A stretch of DNA of 55,348 bases, from assembly GCF_004745595.1 (NCBI RefSeq), contig NZ_SRLH01000001.1:622695-678042 (forward strand). The letters run 5' to 3'. Shown here piece after piece: positions 25,680 to 34,123 of this stretch. The stretch comes from Flavobacterium humi (GTDB taxonomy: Bacteria > Bacteroidota > Bacteroidia > Flavobacteriales > Flavobacteriaceae). The first letter of the stretch is position 1. Each line of letters begins with the position of its first letter. The notes beneath the pieces were generated by a model. It searched no databases. It was not told the DNA's origin and was given only the letters and a program-made list of their open reading frames with translations. The translations under genes and the position numbers were made by a program.

Positions 25680-26528
25680 TCAGCCTCCTACAATTTCACC
25701 TCCGTTGATATGCAATACCTGGCCTGTAATATAACTGCTGTCTTTACTGGCGAGGAATACATACGCCGGTCCAATTTCAGAGGGCTGCCCTGCCCTGCCC
25801 ATAGGTGTGTCGGATCCAAAATCCTTAAGTTTCTTAAATGTTGAAACAATAAGCGGTGTCCATATTGGGCCGGGAGCAACGGCATTGACCCGGATTCCCT
25901 TTTTGGCAAGCATCGTGGCCAAAGACCTTGTAAAAGTAACAATTGCACCTTTCGTACTCGAATAATCCAAAAGATGATCGCTTCCCCTGTAGGCTGTCAC
26001 GGAGGAAGTATTGATAATCGTATCGCCTTTTTTTAAATGCGGCAGCGCTTCCTTGACCATGAAAAAAAACGGATAGATATTCGTTTCAAAGGTTTCCTCC
26101 AATTGTTTTTTGGAAATATGCTCAATGGTATTTTCAGGCATCTGGAAGGCGGCATTATTCACAATGATATTCAAACTTCCGAATTTTGCAACGGCTTTCT
26201 CAATGCTTTTTTTACAGAAGGCTTCCTTTTTTAAATCCCCTTTAATGAGGTAACAATCCTTTCCCAAAGCTGTTATCATTTTTTGGGTTTCCAACGCGTC
26301 TTTGTCTTCATTCAGGTAAACAATGGCCACATTCGCCCCTTCAGAAGCAAAATGAACGGCTATGCTCCTCCCGATCCCGCTATCGCCTCCGGTAATGAGC
26401 GCCGTTTTCCCTTTCAGTTTTTCGCTTCCCTTATAATCAGGACGTATGATTTCCGGCTGCGGGTGCATCTTGAATTCCATACCGGGAGGTTTCTGATGTT
26501 GTTCCGGGAATTTTTTTGTCTTTGCCAT
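25680..26528 (-). CDS. SDR-family oxidoreductase, general-stress-protein type
   Basis: A 282-residue short-chain dehydrogenase with an N-terminal extension (PPGMEFKMHPQPE) typical of the YdaD/YhxC/GSP39-type group. NAD(P)-binding TGGDSGIGRS at about 47-56, NNAA near 125, catalytic Ser in NTSSVTAYRG near 175, and YxxxK in YSSTKGA near 188. The C-terminus SYITGQVLHINGGEIVGG is characteristic. It probably reduces a small aldehyde or ketone during stress; the substrate is unknown. It lies 26 bp downstream of the FAD oxidoreductase, on the same strand. Confidence 0.9.
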   Translation of the reverse strand: MAKTKKFPEQHQKPPGMEFKMHPQPEIIRPDYKGSEKLKGKTALITGGDSGIGRSIAVHFASEGANVAIVYLNEDKDALETQKMITALGKDCYLIKGDLKKEAFCKKSIEKAVAKFGSLNIIVNNAAFQMPENTIEHISKKQLEETFETNIYPFFFMVKEALPHLKKGDTIINTSSVTAYRGSDHLLDYSSTKGAIVTFTRSLATMLAKKGIRVNAVAPGPIWTPLIVSTFKKLKDFGSDTPMGRAGQPSEIGPAYVFLASKDSSYITGQVLHINGGEIVGG

Positions 26529-26554
26529 GTTGGTTCATTTAAATTTCAACGGTA

Positions 26555-27772
26555 TCATTTGTTTATCCTTTCGAAAGAAAAAAGGGCGGCATCTTCATTT
26601 TCATTTCCCAAAATCATATCTGTAATGATTTCGGCCGCTATCAGGGAAAAAGTAATGCCGTTGCCCCCAAAACCCAATGCAAAATAACTATTGGGCAATT
26701 TGCTGTACTCGCCTATGTAAGGCAAGCCGTCTTTTGTTGCTCCAAAAGTCCCTGTCCAGCTGAATTCCTGTTTAAAACTTATATCCGGGAAAAGTTTGCG
26801 GAAATCACCGGACAACTGGCGGGCCTTTTTCCCAATCAGTTTATCCCTTCTTCCGGGATTGTAAAAATCTTCGTCCCTGCCGCCTATCAGGATCCTTCCG
26901 TCGGGGGTTGTCCGCATGTACAAGTAGGGATCTGCGGTATTCCAAAGCATTACATTATCCTTCCAAAAGGTTTTTGTTTCATATTGCTCACTAATCACAG
27001 CATAGGTAGATTTCAGGTCTACTATTTTTTCTGCAATAAAATCAACAGATTCATAACCGGTGGCATACACCAGCTTTTTTGCCTTGAGTATATACCCTTG
27101 TTCTGTTTCGAGTACGACGCCTTCCGCGGTATGGCTGATCCTGATCACCGGAGTGCGGTCGTACACGCCCAATGCTCCTTTTTTGTCTTTTTTATACTGT
27201 AACAGTTTATGTGTAAGGCCATAGGCGTTTGTCTGTGCTCCATGATTGGAAAGTATGGCTCCTGCCGATGAAAAACCAAACGTCTTGAGGATATCCTTCT
27301 CCTCCAGGTAACGGACATCGAATCCTGCTTTCTTCCTGGCGGCATATTCTTCCTTCAAAAAAAGAATATCTTTCTTGTACGCTGCATAATAAAGGCTTTT
27401 TTTAAATTCAAAATCCTTGAATCCGATCTTTTTTACAATCCTGCCCAACTCTTCTATAGCGTAGTTGCAGAGCTGAAAAGCCCTTTCCGCTCCTTTTTCG
27501 CCTATCATCTTTTTCAATTCCGATAAAGGCGTGTCAATTTCATATTGCAAAAGAGAAGTGCTCGAGCAGGTACTTCCCAACCCTATCGTCCTGGAATCAA
27601 CCATGATGCATTTGATCCCAGCATTCAACAAATAATACCTGACCAATGCCCCTGAAATCCCTGCACCGATAATCACTACATCAGTGGTTGTGTTTTTAGC
27701 CAGTTTGGGGAACGTAAAAGGCATCCCATCCTTAATCAGCCAAAAAGGATACCCGGATTGCAAGTTCATCAT
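26555..27772 (-). CDS. FAD-dependent oxidoreductase (DAO family)
   Basis: A 405-residue protein with the FAD-binding Rossmann motif DVVIIGAGISGALVRYYLL near 31-49, an ATG-type motif in KLVYATGYESVDF near 233, and a C-terminal second FAD contact (ALGFGGNGITFSLIAAEI). The fold is that of D-amino-acid/glycine oxidase-like enzymes. No Rieske domain is attached, unlike some relatives. Two adjacent ATGs begin the gene; either may be used. It is probably co-transcribed with the SDR gene. The amine or amino-acid substrate is unknown. Confidence 0.85.
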   Translation of the reverse strand: MMNLQSGYPFWLIKDGMPFTFPKLAKNTTTDVVIIGAGISGALVRYYLLNAGIKCIMVDSRTIGLGSTCSSTSLLQYEIDTPLSELKKMIGEKGAERAFQLCNYAIEELGRIVKKIGFKDFEFKKSLYYAAYKKDILFLKEEYAARKKAGFDVRYLEEKDILKTFGFSSAGAILSNHGAQTNAYGLTHKLLQYKKDKKGALGVYDRTPVIRISHTAEGVVLETEQGYILKAKKLVYATGYESVDFIAEKIVDLKSTYAVISEQYETKTFWKDNVMLWNTADPYLYMRTTPDGRILIGGRDEDFYNPGRRDKLIGKKARQLSGDFRKLFPDISFKQEFSWTGTFGATKDGLPYIGEYSKLPNSYFALGFGGNGITFSLIAAEIITDMILGNENEDAALFSFERINK

Positions 27773-27898
27773 GATTGGTTTTTAAGTGCATTTTCAAAAT
27801 TACCCAAAATTAATTTTACAATTTGGAAGGAAATTTACATAATTCCCACCCCTCGGATTTTCAGCGAATATCTTGTTCCGCATCATTCAAAATTTACT

Positions 27899-27906
27899 TA
27901 CCTTTG
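27899..27906 (+). promoter_or_regulatory. -7 box of the sodC-like gene
   Basis: TACCTTTG, a full match to TAnnTTTG, 13 bp before the ATG, implying a leader of only a few nucleotides. The -33 element is poor (TTCC at the expected site). Confidence 0.55.
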
Positions 27907-27919
27907 AAAGAAAAAGCAT

Positions 27920-28441
27920 ATGAAAAAACTAATTTTTCTTTCCTGTTCCGTGTTTTTGGCCGTAGTGGCTTGTAAAACTTCCGCCGGAAACAAAAACCAA
28001 CTGAACATTGCCTTCACTTCCAAAAGCGACAGCCATGTAACCGGGAATGCTACTTTCGTTGAGAAAAACGGTGCCGTAACTTTTACCGCAACAATGAGCG
28101 GGCTTACTCCGGGCGTACATGCCATCCATATCCATGAAAAATCAGACTGTTCTGCTGCCGATGCAAGCTCTGCCGGAGGGCACTGGAACCCTACTTTCAA
28201 GAAGCACGGAAAATGGGGCATTGGCGAATACCATAAAGGCGACATCGGTAATTTTACTGCTGATGCCAATGGAAACGGGACAATAACACTAACCACAAAC
28301 GAGTGGTGCATTGGTTGTGGCGACGAAACCAAGGATATCTTAGGAAAAGGCCTGATTGTCCACAAAGGCACAGATGATTTTACATCGCAACCCGCCGGGA
28401 ATGCCGGAGCCAGAGTGGCTTGTTCTGCGATTATCAAATAA
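27920..28441 (+). CDS. sodC: Cu/Zn superoxide dismutase lipoprotein
   Basis: A 173-residue periplasmic lipoprotein (lipobox AVVAC, Cys 18) that dismutates superoxide. Metal ligands are visible: HIHE near residue 71, the bridging His in GGHWNP near 90, His/Asp in EYHKGDIGN near 110, and His in LIVHKGTDDF near 150. The conserved Cys pair is C79 (KSDC) and the C-terminal ARVAC. The sequence WCIGCGDETKD near 134 adds a CxxC pair in the electrostatic-loop region. A terminator follows 20 bp after the stop. Confidence 0.93.
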   Translation: MKKLIFLSCSVFLAVVACKTSAGNKNQLNIAFTSKSDSHVTGNATFVEKNGAVTFTATMSGLTPGVHAIHIHEKSDCSAADASSAGGHWNPTFKKHGKWGIGEYHKGDIGNFTADANGNGTITLTTNEWCIGCGDETKDILGKGLIVHKGTDDFTSQPAGNAGARVACSAIIK

Positions 28442-28460
28442 CAGGTACCATTATTATAAC

Positions 28461-28488
28461 AAAACGCACTTGAAAGAGTGCGTTTTTT
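28461..28488 (+). terminator. sodC terminator
   Basis: AAAACGCACT, a TGAAAG-type loop, AGTGCGTTTTTT: a strong stem with a T tail 20 bp after the stop codon. Confidence 0.85.
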
Positions 28489-28601
28489 ATGGGATATCAT
28501 GTCCGGAAAAGTATAAATATTATAAGATCCTGCGGGAATCCTGTAAACGGTTTGCGTGTTGTGTTTTTTAATTTTAAAAGAACCTAAAAAAAGCAGCAGT
28601 T

Positions 28602-29186
28602 ATGAAAACAACCGCACAAAAAGCCCCTGTAAAGACAGCCGTTAAAAGCACCCCTAAAACAAATCCGGAGAAAAAAACCAGGCAGCTCAAACCACCCATA
28701 GACGGGTTAAGAGTATTGTTTGTGGCCGGCCTGAAAGATATCTACTGGGCAGAAAAAGCCCTTGCCAAGGCACTCCCTAAATTGGCGGAAAAAGCCACTT
28801 CACGAAACCTCACAACTGTTATCACCGAGCACCTGGCGGTTACCGAATCGCAAATAATACGATTGGAACAGGTTTTTGATGTTATCCGTATAAAAGCGGC
28901 GGCAAAAAAATGCAAAGCTATGGAAGGTCTTATCGCTGAAGCCCAGGATAGTATCGGGAACACTGAAGCGGGCCCGGTGCGCGATGCCGGAATTATTGCA
29001 GCCTCACAAAAAATAGAGCATTACGAGATCGCTACTTATGGTACGCTGGCCTCTTTTGCCAAAACACTCGGAGAAGAATTTGCGGCCAAATTGCTCCATG
29101 AAACGCTAAAAGAAGAAAAAGCGGCAGATCTGGCCCTTACGGAAACCGCTTATGATGCCATTAATTTCCATGCGGCAGTAGACTGA
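28602..29186 (+). CDS. DUF892/YciF ferritin-like protein
   Basis: A 194-residue protein with a basic, Lys/Thr/Pro-rich N-terminal tail (1-36) and a four-helix ferritin-like DUF892 domain from about 38. The family pattern is visible as GLKDIYWAEKALAKALPKL, HLAVTESQIIRLEQVF and ASQKIEHYEIATYGTL, with Glu/His residues (EHL, KIEHYE, ETLKEEKAAD) placed as di-iron ligands. YciE/YciF proteins are induced by osmotic and general stress. The N-terminal tail could bind DNA, but this is speculation. It is monocistronic. Confidence 0.9.
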   Translation: MKTTAQKAPVKTAVKSTPKTNPEKKTRQLKPPIDGLRVLFVAGLKDIYWAEKALAKALPKLAEKATSRNLTTVITEHLAVTESQIIRLEQVFDVIRIKAAAKKCKAMEGLIAEAQDSIGNTEAGPVRDAGIIAASQKIEHYEIATYGTLASFAKTLGEEFAAKLLHETLKEEKAADLALTETAYDAINFHAAVD

Positions 29187-29233
29187 TTTTCAATAAGTAG
29201 GGAAGTTTTTCAATTCGTTTGGAGCATTTCAAA

Positions 29234-29263
29234 AATAAAAAAACCGCCTGTAACAGCGGTTTT
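29234..29263. terminator. Terminator shared by convergent genes
   Basis: AAACCGC, an 8-nt loop and GCGGTTT, flanked by A's on the left and T's on the right. It lies between the DUF892 gene (plus) and the acidic-protein gene (minus). Confidence 0.8.
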
Positions 29264-29277
29264 CAATGAAAAGGAAC

Positions 29278-29631
29278 TTATAAACCTGCGTCGGTAGTAA
29301 ACGGGTTTAACAGGTCCTGGTCAAAAAGATTGCGTCTGGGGTGAAGATCGTCTTCTTCATTTTCATCCTGATCATCCTCATCTTCATCTTCATCATCAAT
29401 ATCGTCAGGATCGATTTCATCTTCGTCATCATCATAATCATATGCCAAAGGATACTCAAGGTTTCTATCTTGTTCCGGATGACGGTTAGGGCTATCGTTA
29501 AGGAATTCTTCATTTTGAAATTCGTATTGCTTGCCGCCGATTGTTACAATTATCTCAAAATCATCTGTTTCGGGTTTTTGCTGAAAGTTAGGGTTACCAT
29601 AACCATAATTCCGATGGGTTACATTTTTCAT
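29278..29631 (-). CDS. Highly acidic small protein, unknown function
   Basis: A 117-residue protein with an ordered-looking N-terminal half (DDFEIIVTIGGKQYEFQNEEF at about 23-43, split here by its beta-hairpin look) and then a run of Asp/Glu: YDYDDDEDEIDPDDIDD, followed by more DE repeats up to about residue 95, ending in a mixed tail. Its predicted pI is very low. I do not recognise a family. The acidic region could bind cations or basic proteins. It begins after a 270-bp gene-free leader region. Confidence 0.65.
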   Translation of the reverse strand: MKNVTHRNYGYGNPNFQQKPETDDFEIIVTIGGKQYEFQNEEFLNDSPNRHPEQDRNLEYPLAYDYDDDEDEIDPDDIDDEDEDEDDQDENEEDDLHPRRNLFDQDLLNPFTTDAGL

Positions 29632-29773
29632 AATTTTATAATTAGGGGTTTCTGAATTCTTACCGTCTGCGTTTCCTTAATTAAGCTAAAGAAGGGAATC
29701 CGCATGTCATTTTTTATCGTTTCCGCTTACTGTCATCAGTAGTTTTATCTGTGTTTTTCTGTTACAACTTAAA

Positions 29774-29840
29774 TGAAGGCAAGGCAACCAGCCTTCATTA
29801 TCTTCTCGGTTTAACAAAAATAAAGAGGCCGGTTGCCTTG
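29774..29840. repeat. Overlapping inverted repeats that form alternative hairpins
   Basis: CAAGGCAACCAGCC at 29780-29793 can pair with GGCCGGTTGCCTTG at 29827-29840 (13 of 14 positions). A second, exclusive hairpin TGAAGGC / GCCTTCA pairs 29774-29780 with 29791-29797. The two structures share bases, so only one can form. The rest of the gap between 29632 and 29901 shows no gene. Confidence 0.5.
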
Positions 29841-29901
29841 GTTTATACATAATTTTTTGTTTTTCATATATAATTCCCACATTTGAAAAACAAATTGACC
29901 T

Positions 29902-30087
29902 TTACACCTTGATATTCATCAGGTTGTCAAAAAGCCCAAATGCCTTGAGCAGCCAGATGACCACCACGACAAGGACCACGATGTTGAATATCCTTTTGAT
30001 GTTCTTATCCATTGGGATAAAGGTATTTACCAGCCATAGGAGAACGCCTATCACCAGTAATACAAGTAAAATTGAAAAGATTGACAT
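29902..30087 (-). CDS. Thivi_2564-type small membrane protein
   Basis: A 61-residue protein with two membrane helices (about 4-24 and 33-52) joined by the short loop NTFIPMDKNIKR. The LLWLVNTFIPMD...IKRIFN pattern matches the Thivi_2564 family of small membrane proteins. Function is unknown; relatives occur next to stress genes in many Gram-negative bacteria. It is short but well formed, and its neighbours here are also stress-type genes. Confidence 0.75.
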   Translation of the reverse strand: MSIFSILLVLLVIGVLLWLVNTFIPMDKNIKRIFNIVVLVVVVIWLLKAFGLFDNLMNIKV

Positions 30088-30126
30088 AATAGTATGATTT
30101 TAGGATTAGTTACTGATGCAAACTGC

Positions 30127-30324
30127 CTATAGTAAAGGTGCAGATAATGTTAAAGGCATGCCGCATTGCGGGCATTTGTCATTGAACTTGCCTCTTATTT
30201 CAGGATGCATGGGACAGGTGTACCATTTTTCCGGCTCGTTCGCTTCGAGGATTTTCCCGAGGGCCGGATACTTGTTTTTGAAATCTTCAGAGCGGATAAT
30301 AGCTCGAAAAACCGGAGTTTCCAT
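30127..30324 (-). CDS. Heavy-metal-binding zinc-ribbon domain protein
   Basis: A 65-residue protein with the motif YTCPMHPEIRGKFNDKCPQC followed by GMPL at about 35-58. This CPMHPE...CPxCGMxL signature defines the heavy-metal-binding domain found on copper-exporting P-type ATPases and efflux adaptors. Here it is stand-alone, with a helical N-terminal half (FKNKYPALGKILEAN). It probably binds copper or zinc in the cytosol. Confidence 0.8.
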   Translation of the reverse strand: METPVFRAIIRSEDFKNKYPALGKILEANEPEKWYTCPMHPEIRGKFNDKCPQCGMPLTLSAPLL

Positions 30325-30442
30325 ATTGTACAGTTTAAAAGGTTATGGGTTTGCTATTTGTAACCTAAAAGTACTCTTTGCTGTTTGAGGTTTTCTTATA
30401 GCATTTGGGCTAAATCTTATATAATCCACTGATATCAAAATT

Positions 30443-30473
30443 ATTGGATGTTGCAGAAGATATAGTATATTTG
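30443..30473 (+). promoter_or_regulatory. Promoter of the CocE/NonD hydrolase gene
   Basis: -33 ATTG (3 of 4) at 30443-30446, a 19-nt spacer and -7 TATATTTG (full match) at 30466-30473. The leader to the ATG at 30518 is about 40 nt. Confidence 0.7.
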
Positions 30474-30517
30474 AACAGAAGAATACCGTTCCATACACAG
30501 ATAACCCTTACCAAACC

Positions 30518-32194
30518 ATGAAATACTTGTGCATTCTTTTGATACTGATAGCGTCTTTTTCGGCCAAAGCCCAACAGCAAACCCCAAACGACAGTATTTA
30601 CAGTATCCAGGATAGTGTACAAATCCCCACGCGGAGCGGTGTACCCATTTCAGCGATAATAGTCCGAAAAAAAACAAATAAAGCCCCGTTGCCGGCCATC
30701 CTGTTTTATACTACGTATTACCAGGATGCAAGTGATGCGATATTCGGGAAAAAATCGGCCGATAGGGATTATGTAGGTGTTGTCGCCTATGCCCGCGGGA
30801 TTAAAACCGATTTGAAAAACTATGCTCCTTTTGAGAACGAAGGAACAGATGTGTATGATATCATTGACTGGATAAGTAAGCAAAAATGGTGCGACGGCAG
30901 TGTCGGGATGTATAGTGGCAGTTATACCGGTTATGCGCAATGGGCAACAGCCAAAAACATCCATCCGGCGCTAAAAACCATTGTGCCGCAGGTAGCGGTA
31001 ATGCCGGGATATGACTTCCCTATGGAGAACAACGTTCCGGTATCCCATATCCTAAGCTGGAGCAATGACAATATCTACAAAAACAAACCCTTGCCAAGGA
31101 ACCTACCTTTTGATTATTTTAATACGGGTGCGGCATTTGCCAAAATGGATAGTGTATCGGGAATAAAGAATCCTATTTTCCAAAACTGGCTGTCCCATCC
31201 CGGTTACGACAACTATTGGCAGTCAATGGTCCCTACTCCCGAAGAATATGCCAAGATCGATATCCCGGTCCTGACCACGACAGGCTATTATGACGGGTCG
31301 CAAATTGGTGCCTTGCAGTATTTCAAACTCCATAACCGGTACCGCAAAAACGCCAACCATTATATCGTAATCGGGCCATACGACCATTGGGGCGCACAAC
31401 GAAGGCCTGCCAAAAACCTGATGGGCTATGACATTGACAGCGTGGCCAATATCAGCATGATGAACCTGGCTTACGATTGGCTTGATTTTATTTTAAAAGG
31501 CAAACCCAAACCCGCTTTGCTGCAGGACAAAGTAAATTACCAGGTGATGGGCACCAATGAATGGAAGCACTGTTCCTCGCTTGCCAACACCAGTAATGCC
31601 ACCTTAACATTCTACCTGGACAAAACAGTCCTTGCACCGGTTAAACCAAAGGAAAAATCTTTTGAGAAACAGACTGTAAATTTTAAGGACCGGGAAAGCC
31701 AAAACAACTATTTTACGCCTTCGATTATCTTTGATACGCTTGATAGCAGCAACGGATTGGTTTTTTCTACAGAACCGTTTCAGGAAGAATTCTCCATTAA
31801 CGGTTCCTTTATGGGCAATCTTTGGGCTACGGCCAATAAGAAAGACATGGATGTTTCCCTGGCTTTATATGAACTTATGCCCAACGGGAAGTATTTCTTC
31901 CTGACCCGTTATATTGGCAGGGCCAGTTATTCCAGGGACAATTCCAAAAGGCAATTGCTGCGGCCGGGAAAGAAAGAAAACATTGCCTTTACCAACACCC
32001 GGTTTGTAAGCAAGAAAATCAGCAAGGGAAGCAGGCTTGTGGTTTTGCTGAACATCAACAAGCATCCTTTTGAGATTATCAATTATGGTTCAGGCAAACC
32101 CGTATCAGATGAAACAATTGAAGATGCAGGAGAACCGTTGGAAGTAAAATGGCACAACGAGAGTGTTATTGAAATCCCGGTGTGGAAAAATTAA
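30518..32194 (+). CDS. CocE/NonD family hydrolase (S15-type), secreted
   Basis: A 558-residue alpha/beta hydrolase of the X-Pro dipeptidyl-peptidase/cocaine-esterase family, with a signal peptide ending at about residue 18 (ASFSAKA-QQ). The catalytic Ser lies in YSGSYTGYAQW near 133, the Asp probably in TTGYYDGSQIG near 253, and the His in GPYDHWGAQRR near 288. The C-terminal beta-sandwich domain (about 330-558) is family-typical. Likely substrates are peptides with Pro at position 2, acylated amino acids or beta-lactam-like esters; relatives include glutaryl-7-ACA acylases. It is monocistronic. Confidence 0.87.
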   Translation: MKYLCILLILIASFSAKAQQQTPNDSIYSIQDSVQIPTRSGVPISAIIVRKKTNKAPLPAILFYTTYYQDASDAIFGKKSADRDYVGVVAYARGIKTDLKNYAPFENEGTDVYDIIDWISKQKWCDGSVGMYSGSYTGYAQWATAKNIHPALKTIVPQVAVMPGYDFPMENNVPVSHILSWSNDNIYKNKPLPRNLPFDYFNTGAAFAKMDSVSGIKNPIFQNWLSHPGYDNYWQSMVPTPEEYAKIDIPVLTTTGYYDGSQIGALQYFKLHNRYRKNANHYIVIGPYDHWGAQRRPAKNLMGYDIDSVANISMMNLAYDWLDFILKGKPKPALLQDKVNYQVMGTNEWKHCSSLANTSNATLTFYLDKTVLAPVKPKEKSFEKQTVNFKDRESQNNYFTPSIIFDTLDSSNGLVFSTEPFQEEFSINGSFMGNLWATANKKDMDVSLALYELMPNGKYFFLTRYIGRASYSRDNSKRQLLRPGKKENIAFTNTRFVSKKISKGSRLVVLLNINKHPFEIINYGSGKPVSDETIEDAGEPLEVKWHNESVIEIPVWKN

Positions 32195-32286
32195 GGCCGC
32201 CGGCTGTCCTTTGGAACCATCCAATACAAAGCCATCGCTACCGTTTGTTATGTAGCGTTTGAATCCGTTTCGGCCTGCTGTGGAAT

Positions 32287-32559
32287 TTATTCAGCCGTAG
32301 TCGGATCTATAATGCTGGAAACCTGCGCTATGGAATTGGCCGGAAAACCACCCTGCTTGGCATGTTCCCGTATCATTTCCTGATTTGGGGCCTGGTAAAT
32401 ACAATACACCTTATTTTCAGTAACATAGCTTTGAACCCAGTTGATCTCCGGGCCCATATTGCGCAACACACCACAGGAAGTCTGTGATATTGATTTTAAC
32501 TGCTCCGGTGTCAGCTGACCTGCTCCCGGAATTTCTCTTTCGATTACGTACCTAGGCAT
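32287..32559 (-). CDS. DUF4242 (SCO4226-like nickel-binding) protein
   Basis: A 90-residue ferredoxin-like alpha/beta protein. The start MPRYVIEREIPGAGQLTPEQ and the pattern WVQSYVTENKVYCIYQAPNQ ... IREHAKQGGFP are characteristic of DUF4242, whose Streptomyces member SCO4226 binds nickel. The conserved His (REHA) and Cys are present. Its physiological role is unknown. The single gene lies between two plus-strand genes. Confidence 0.8.
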   Translation of the reverse strand: MPRYVIEREIPGAGQLTPEQLKSISQTSCGVLRNMGPEINWVQSYVTENKVYCIYQAPNQEMIREHAKQGGFPANSIAQVSSIIDPTTAE

Positions 32560-32796
32560 GATTAAAAAAATTAAATGATATTCTTATTTCAAAACACATA
32601 TTAAAGTTACTGAAAATCAGAATGTTATTTAAACAAATCCTACAAGTATTTATAACCGGGCAAAACTTGTGGAAAACATCCGATAAGGTATCATTATTTT
32701 GACTTTGGTTTTGCTAACTTCGTCACTTCCCCACTGTACAGCATTAGGCGCAATTGAAAAACAGCAAGGGAAACATCGATAACCAAACCAAACCCT

Positions 32797-33915
32797 ATGA
32801 ATTCAAGCGGAACGCAAGACAACCTACACTGGTTTTCCAAATTATCTTTATGCTTTTTAGCGATCGTCGGAGCGGCCAATACGGCTCTTTTTATAATTGC
32901 ACCGCTGCTGCCCTTCGCGCTTGCCCCGCTGATAATTCCTGCCGGATTATCGACTTTGGCAATAGCCATACTATTTTCAGTAGGATTTTCCATATACTGG
33001 CACAATAAGGAGAAAAAAGGAAAGGCCAATGCTGTGCTTTATATTTCCTGGCTGACCACGTTGCTCCGGTACTGGATTGCATTCCTTCTTTTTGATTTCG
33101 GATACCAGAAACTCTTCGAAGTCAATTTCAATTATTCCTACCATATAAACGACACTTTGGTAAGCCAGTTAAACGGACAGGAACTTACCTGGGTATACTA
33201 TGGGTATTCTTACAACCTGGCGGTGATCCTGGCTTTATTCCAGATTATCGGGAGTTTTCTTTTGCTGTTCAGGCGGAGTGTCCTGGCTGGTGTCGCGGTG
33301 CTTCTGCCGGTGATTGCGAATATCGTTTTGATTAATATGTTTTACCATATCGGGCCCATTACCTTGTTTACCTCAGTCCAGATTGCCTTGGGGCTCACGT
33401 ATCTGCTGTGGCAGCATAAAACGGCTATCATCAGCTTCTTTAAGGAATGCAAGGACATGTTGCCTACGATTGGCAGTAACATGGCCCGCCCTGTTGCCCG
33501 TTTGGCATGCATCCTGCTTCCTTGCCTGTTTGTGTATTATTACAACCACAATGTCCATCTTTCCAAAAAATACTTTGGGAAATGGAAGGTCGAAGCCATG
33601 ACCCGTAACGGGAAACCGGTTGCTGAAAACGAATGGCAAAAGGATTCCCTGGCCTGGAAAACAATCTATATTGAAGAACGCGGGAAGATGTATTACTGCC
33701 CCAATCCTTATATGTATGTAGACAGCACTTCTATATTTATGAAATATGACTATGACGATGCCCGGAATACCTTAAAGGTCATTTCGTATGAGAAAAACCC
33801 GCAACGGCCGGACACTATTCCCGTAACGGTTACCCGATTCCAGGAGAAGTCCATGCAGTGGGATATGGTTTTCGATAAGAATGCAGTTCATATGGCATTG
33901 CGGAAGGTGGAGTGA
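32797..33915 (+). CDS. Integral membrane protein with C-terminal soluble domain, unknown
   Basis: A 372-residue protein with about seven to eight hydrophobic spans between residues 12 and 255 (for example LCFLAIVGAANTALFIIAPL and SVLAGVAVLLPVIANIVLIN). A soluble C-terminal domain of about 115 residues follows, starting YFGKWKVEAMTRNGKPV, which looks like a lipocalin-type beta barrel entry (KWK...). I do not recognise the family with certainty; parts of the membrane region recall DoxX-like proteins. No operon partner is evident. Confidence 0.7.
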   Translation: MNSSGTQDNLHWFSKLSLCFLAIVGAANTALFIIAPLLPFALAPLIIPAGLSTLAIAILFSVGFSIYWHNKEKKGKANAVLYISWLTTLLRYWIAFLLFDFGYQKLFEVNFNYSYHINDTLVSQLNGQELTWVYYGYSYNLAVILALFQIIGSFLLLFRRSVLAGVAVLLPVIANIVLINMFYHIGPITLFTSVQIALGLTYLLWQHKTAIISFFKECKDMLPTIGSNMARPVARLACILLPCLFVYYYNHNVHLSKKYFGKWKVEAMTRNGKPVAENEWQKDSLAWKTIYIEERGKMYYCPNPYMYVDSTSIFMKYDYDDARNTLKVISYEKNPQRPDTIPVTVTRFQEKSMQWDMVFDKNAVHMALRKVE

Positions 33916-33974
33916 GAGCTGGCGTGTGTACTATATGTAAAAATCATCTGTACTTTTGATTTTATTCTCTTTGT

Positions 33975-34003
33975 GGGCACGGATTATAAATCCGCGCTAT
34001 CTG
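33975..34003. repeat. Short copy of the GCACGGATT/AATCCGCGC repeat
   Basis: Reads GGGCACGGATT, ATA, AATCCGCGCTAT. The arms pair (GGATT/AATCC) and match the outer ends of the longer repeat at 45667-45726 and 46938-46996, with the middle missing. It lies in the gap between the membrane protein and the VOC gene. Confidence 0.55.
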
Positions 34004-34061
34004 GTTTATCTTTCTATTTTACTAATTGTATAACATTAAACACCCCAATCCCAAACTTTAC

Positions 34062-34079
34062 AATTGTTTCAAAACAATT
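34062..34079. promoter_or_regulatory. 18-bp palindrome upstream of the VOC gene, candidate operator
   Basis: AATTGTTT-CA-AAACAATT: perfect 8-bp arms around a two-base centre. It lies 44 bp before the ATG and just upstream of a near-consensus -7 box (TACCTTAG near 34088). A dimeric regulator site is the simplest reading. Confidence 0.45.
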
Positions 34080-34123
34080 AATTCATTACCTTAGATATCC
34101 TCAACCCACTAAAACCAAAACAT

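Noticed and set aside
29341..29655. Plus-strand frame rich in Ile and Phe opposite the acidic gene
   Set aside because: It is the antisense of Asp/Glu codons and has no own start context or promoter.
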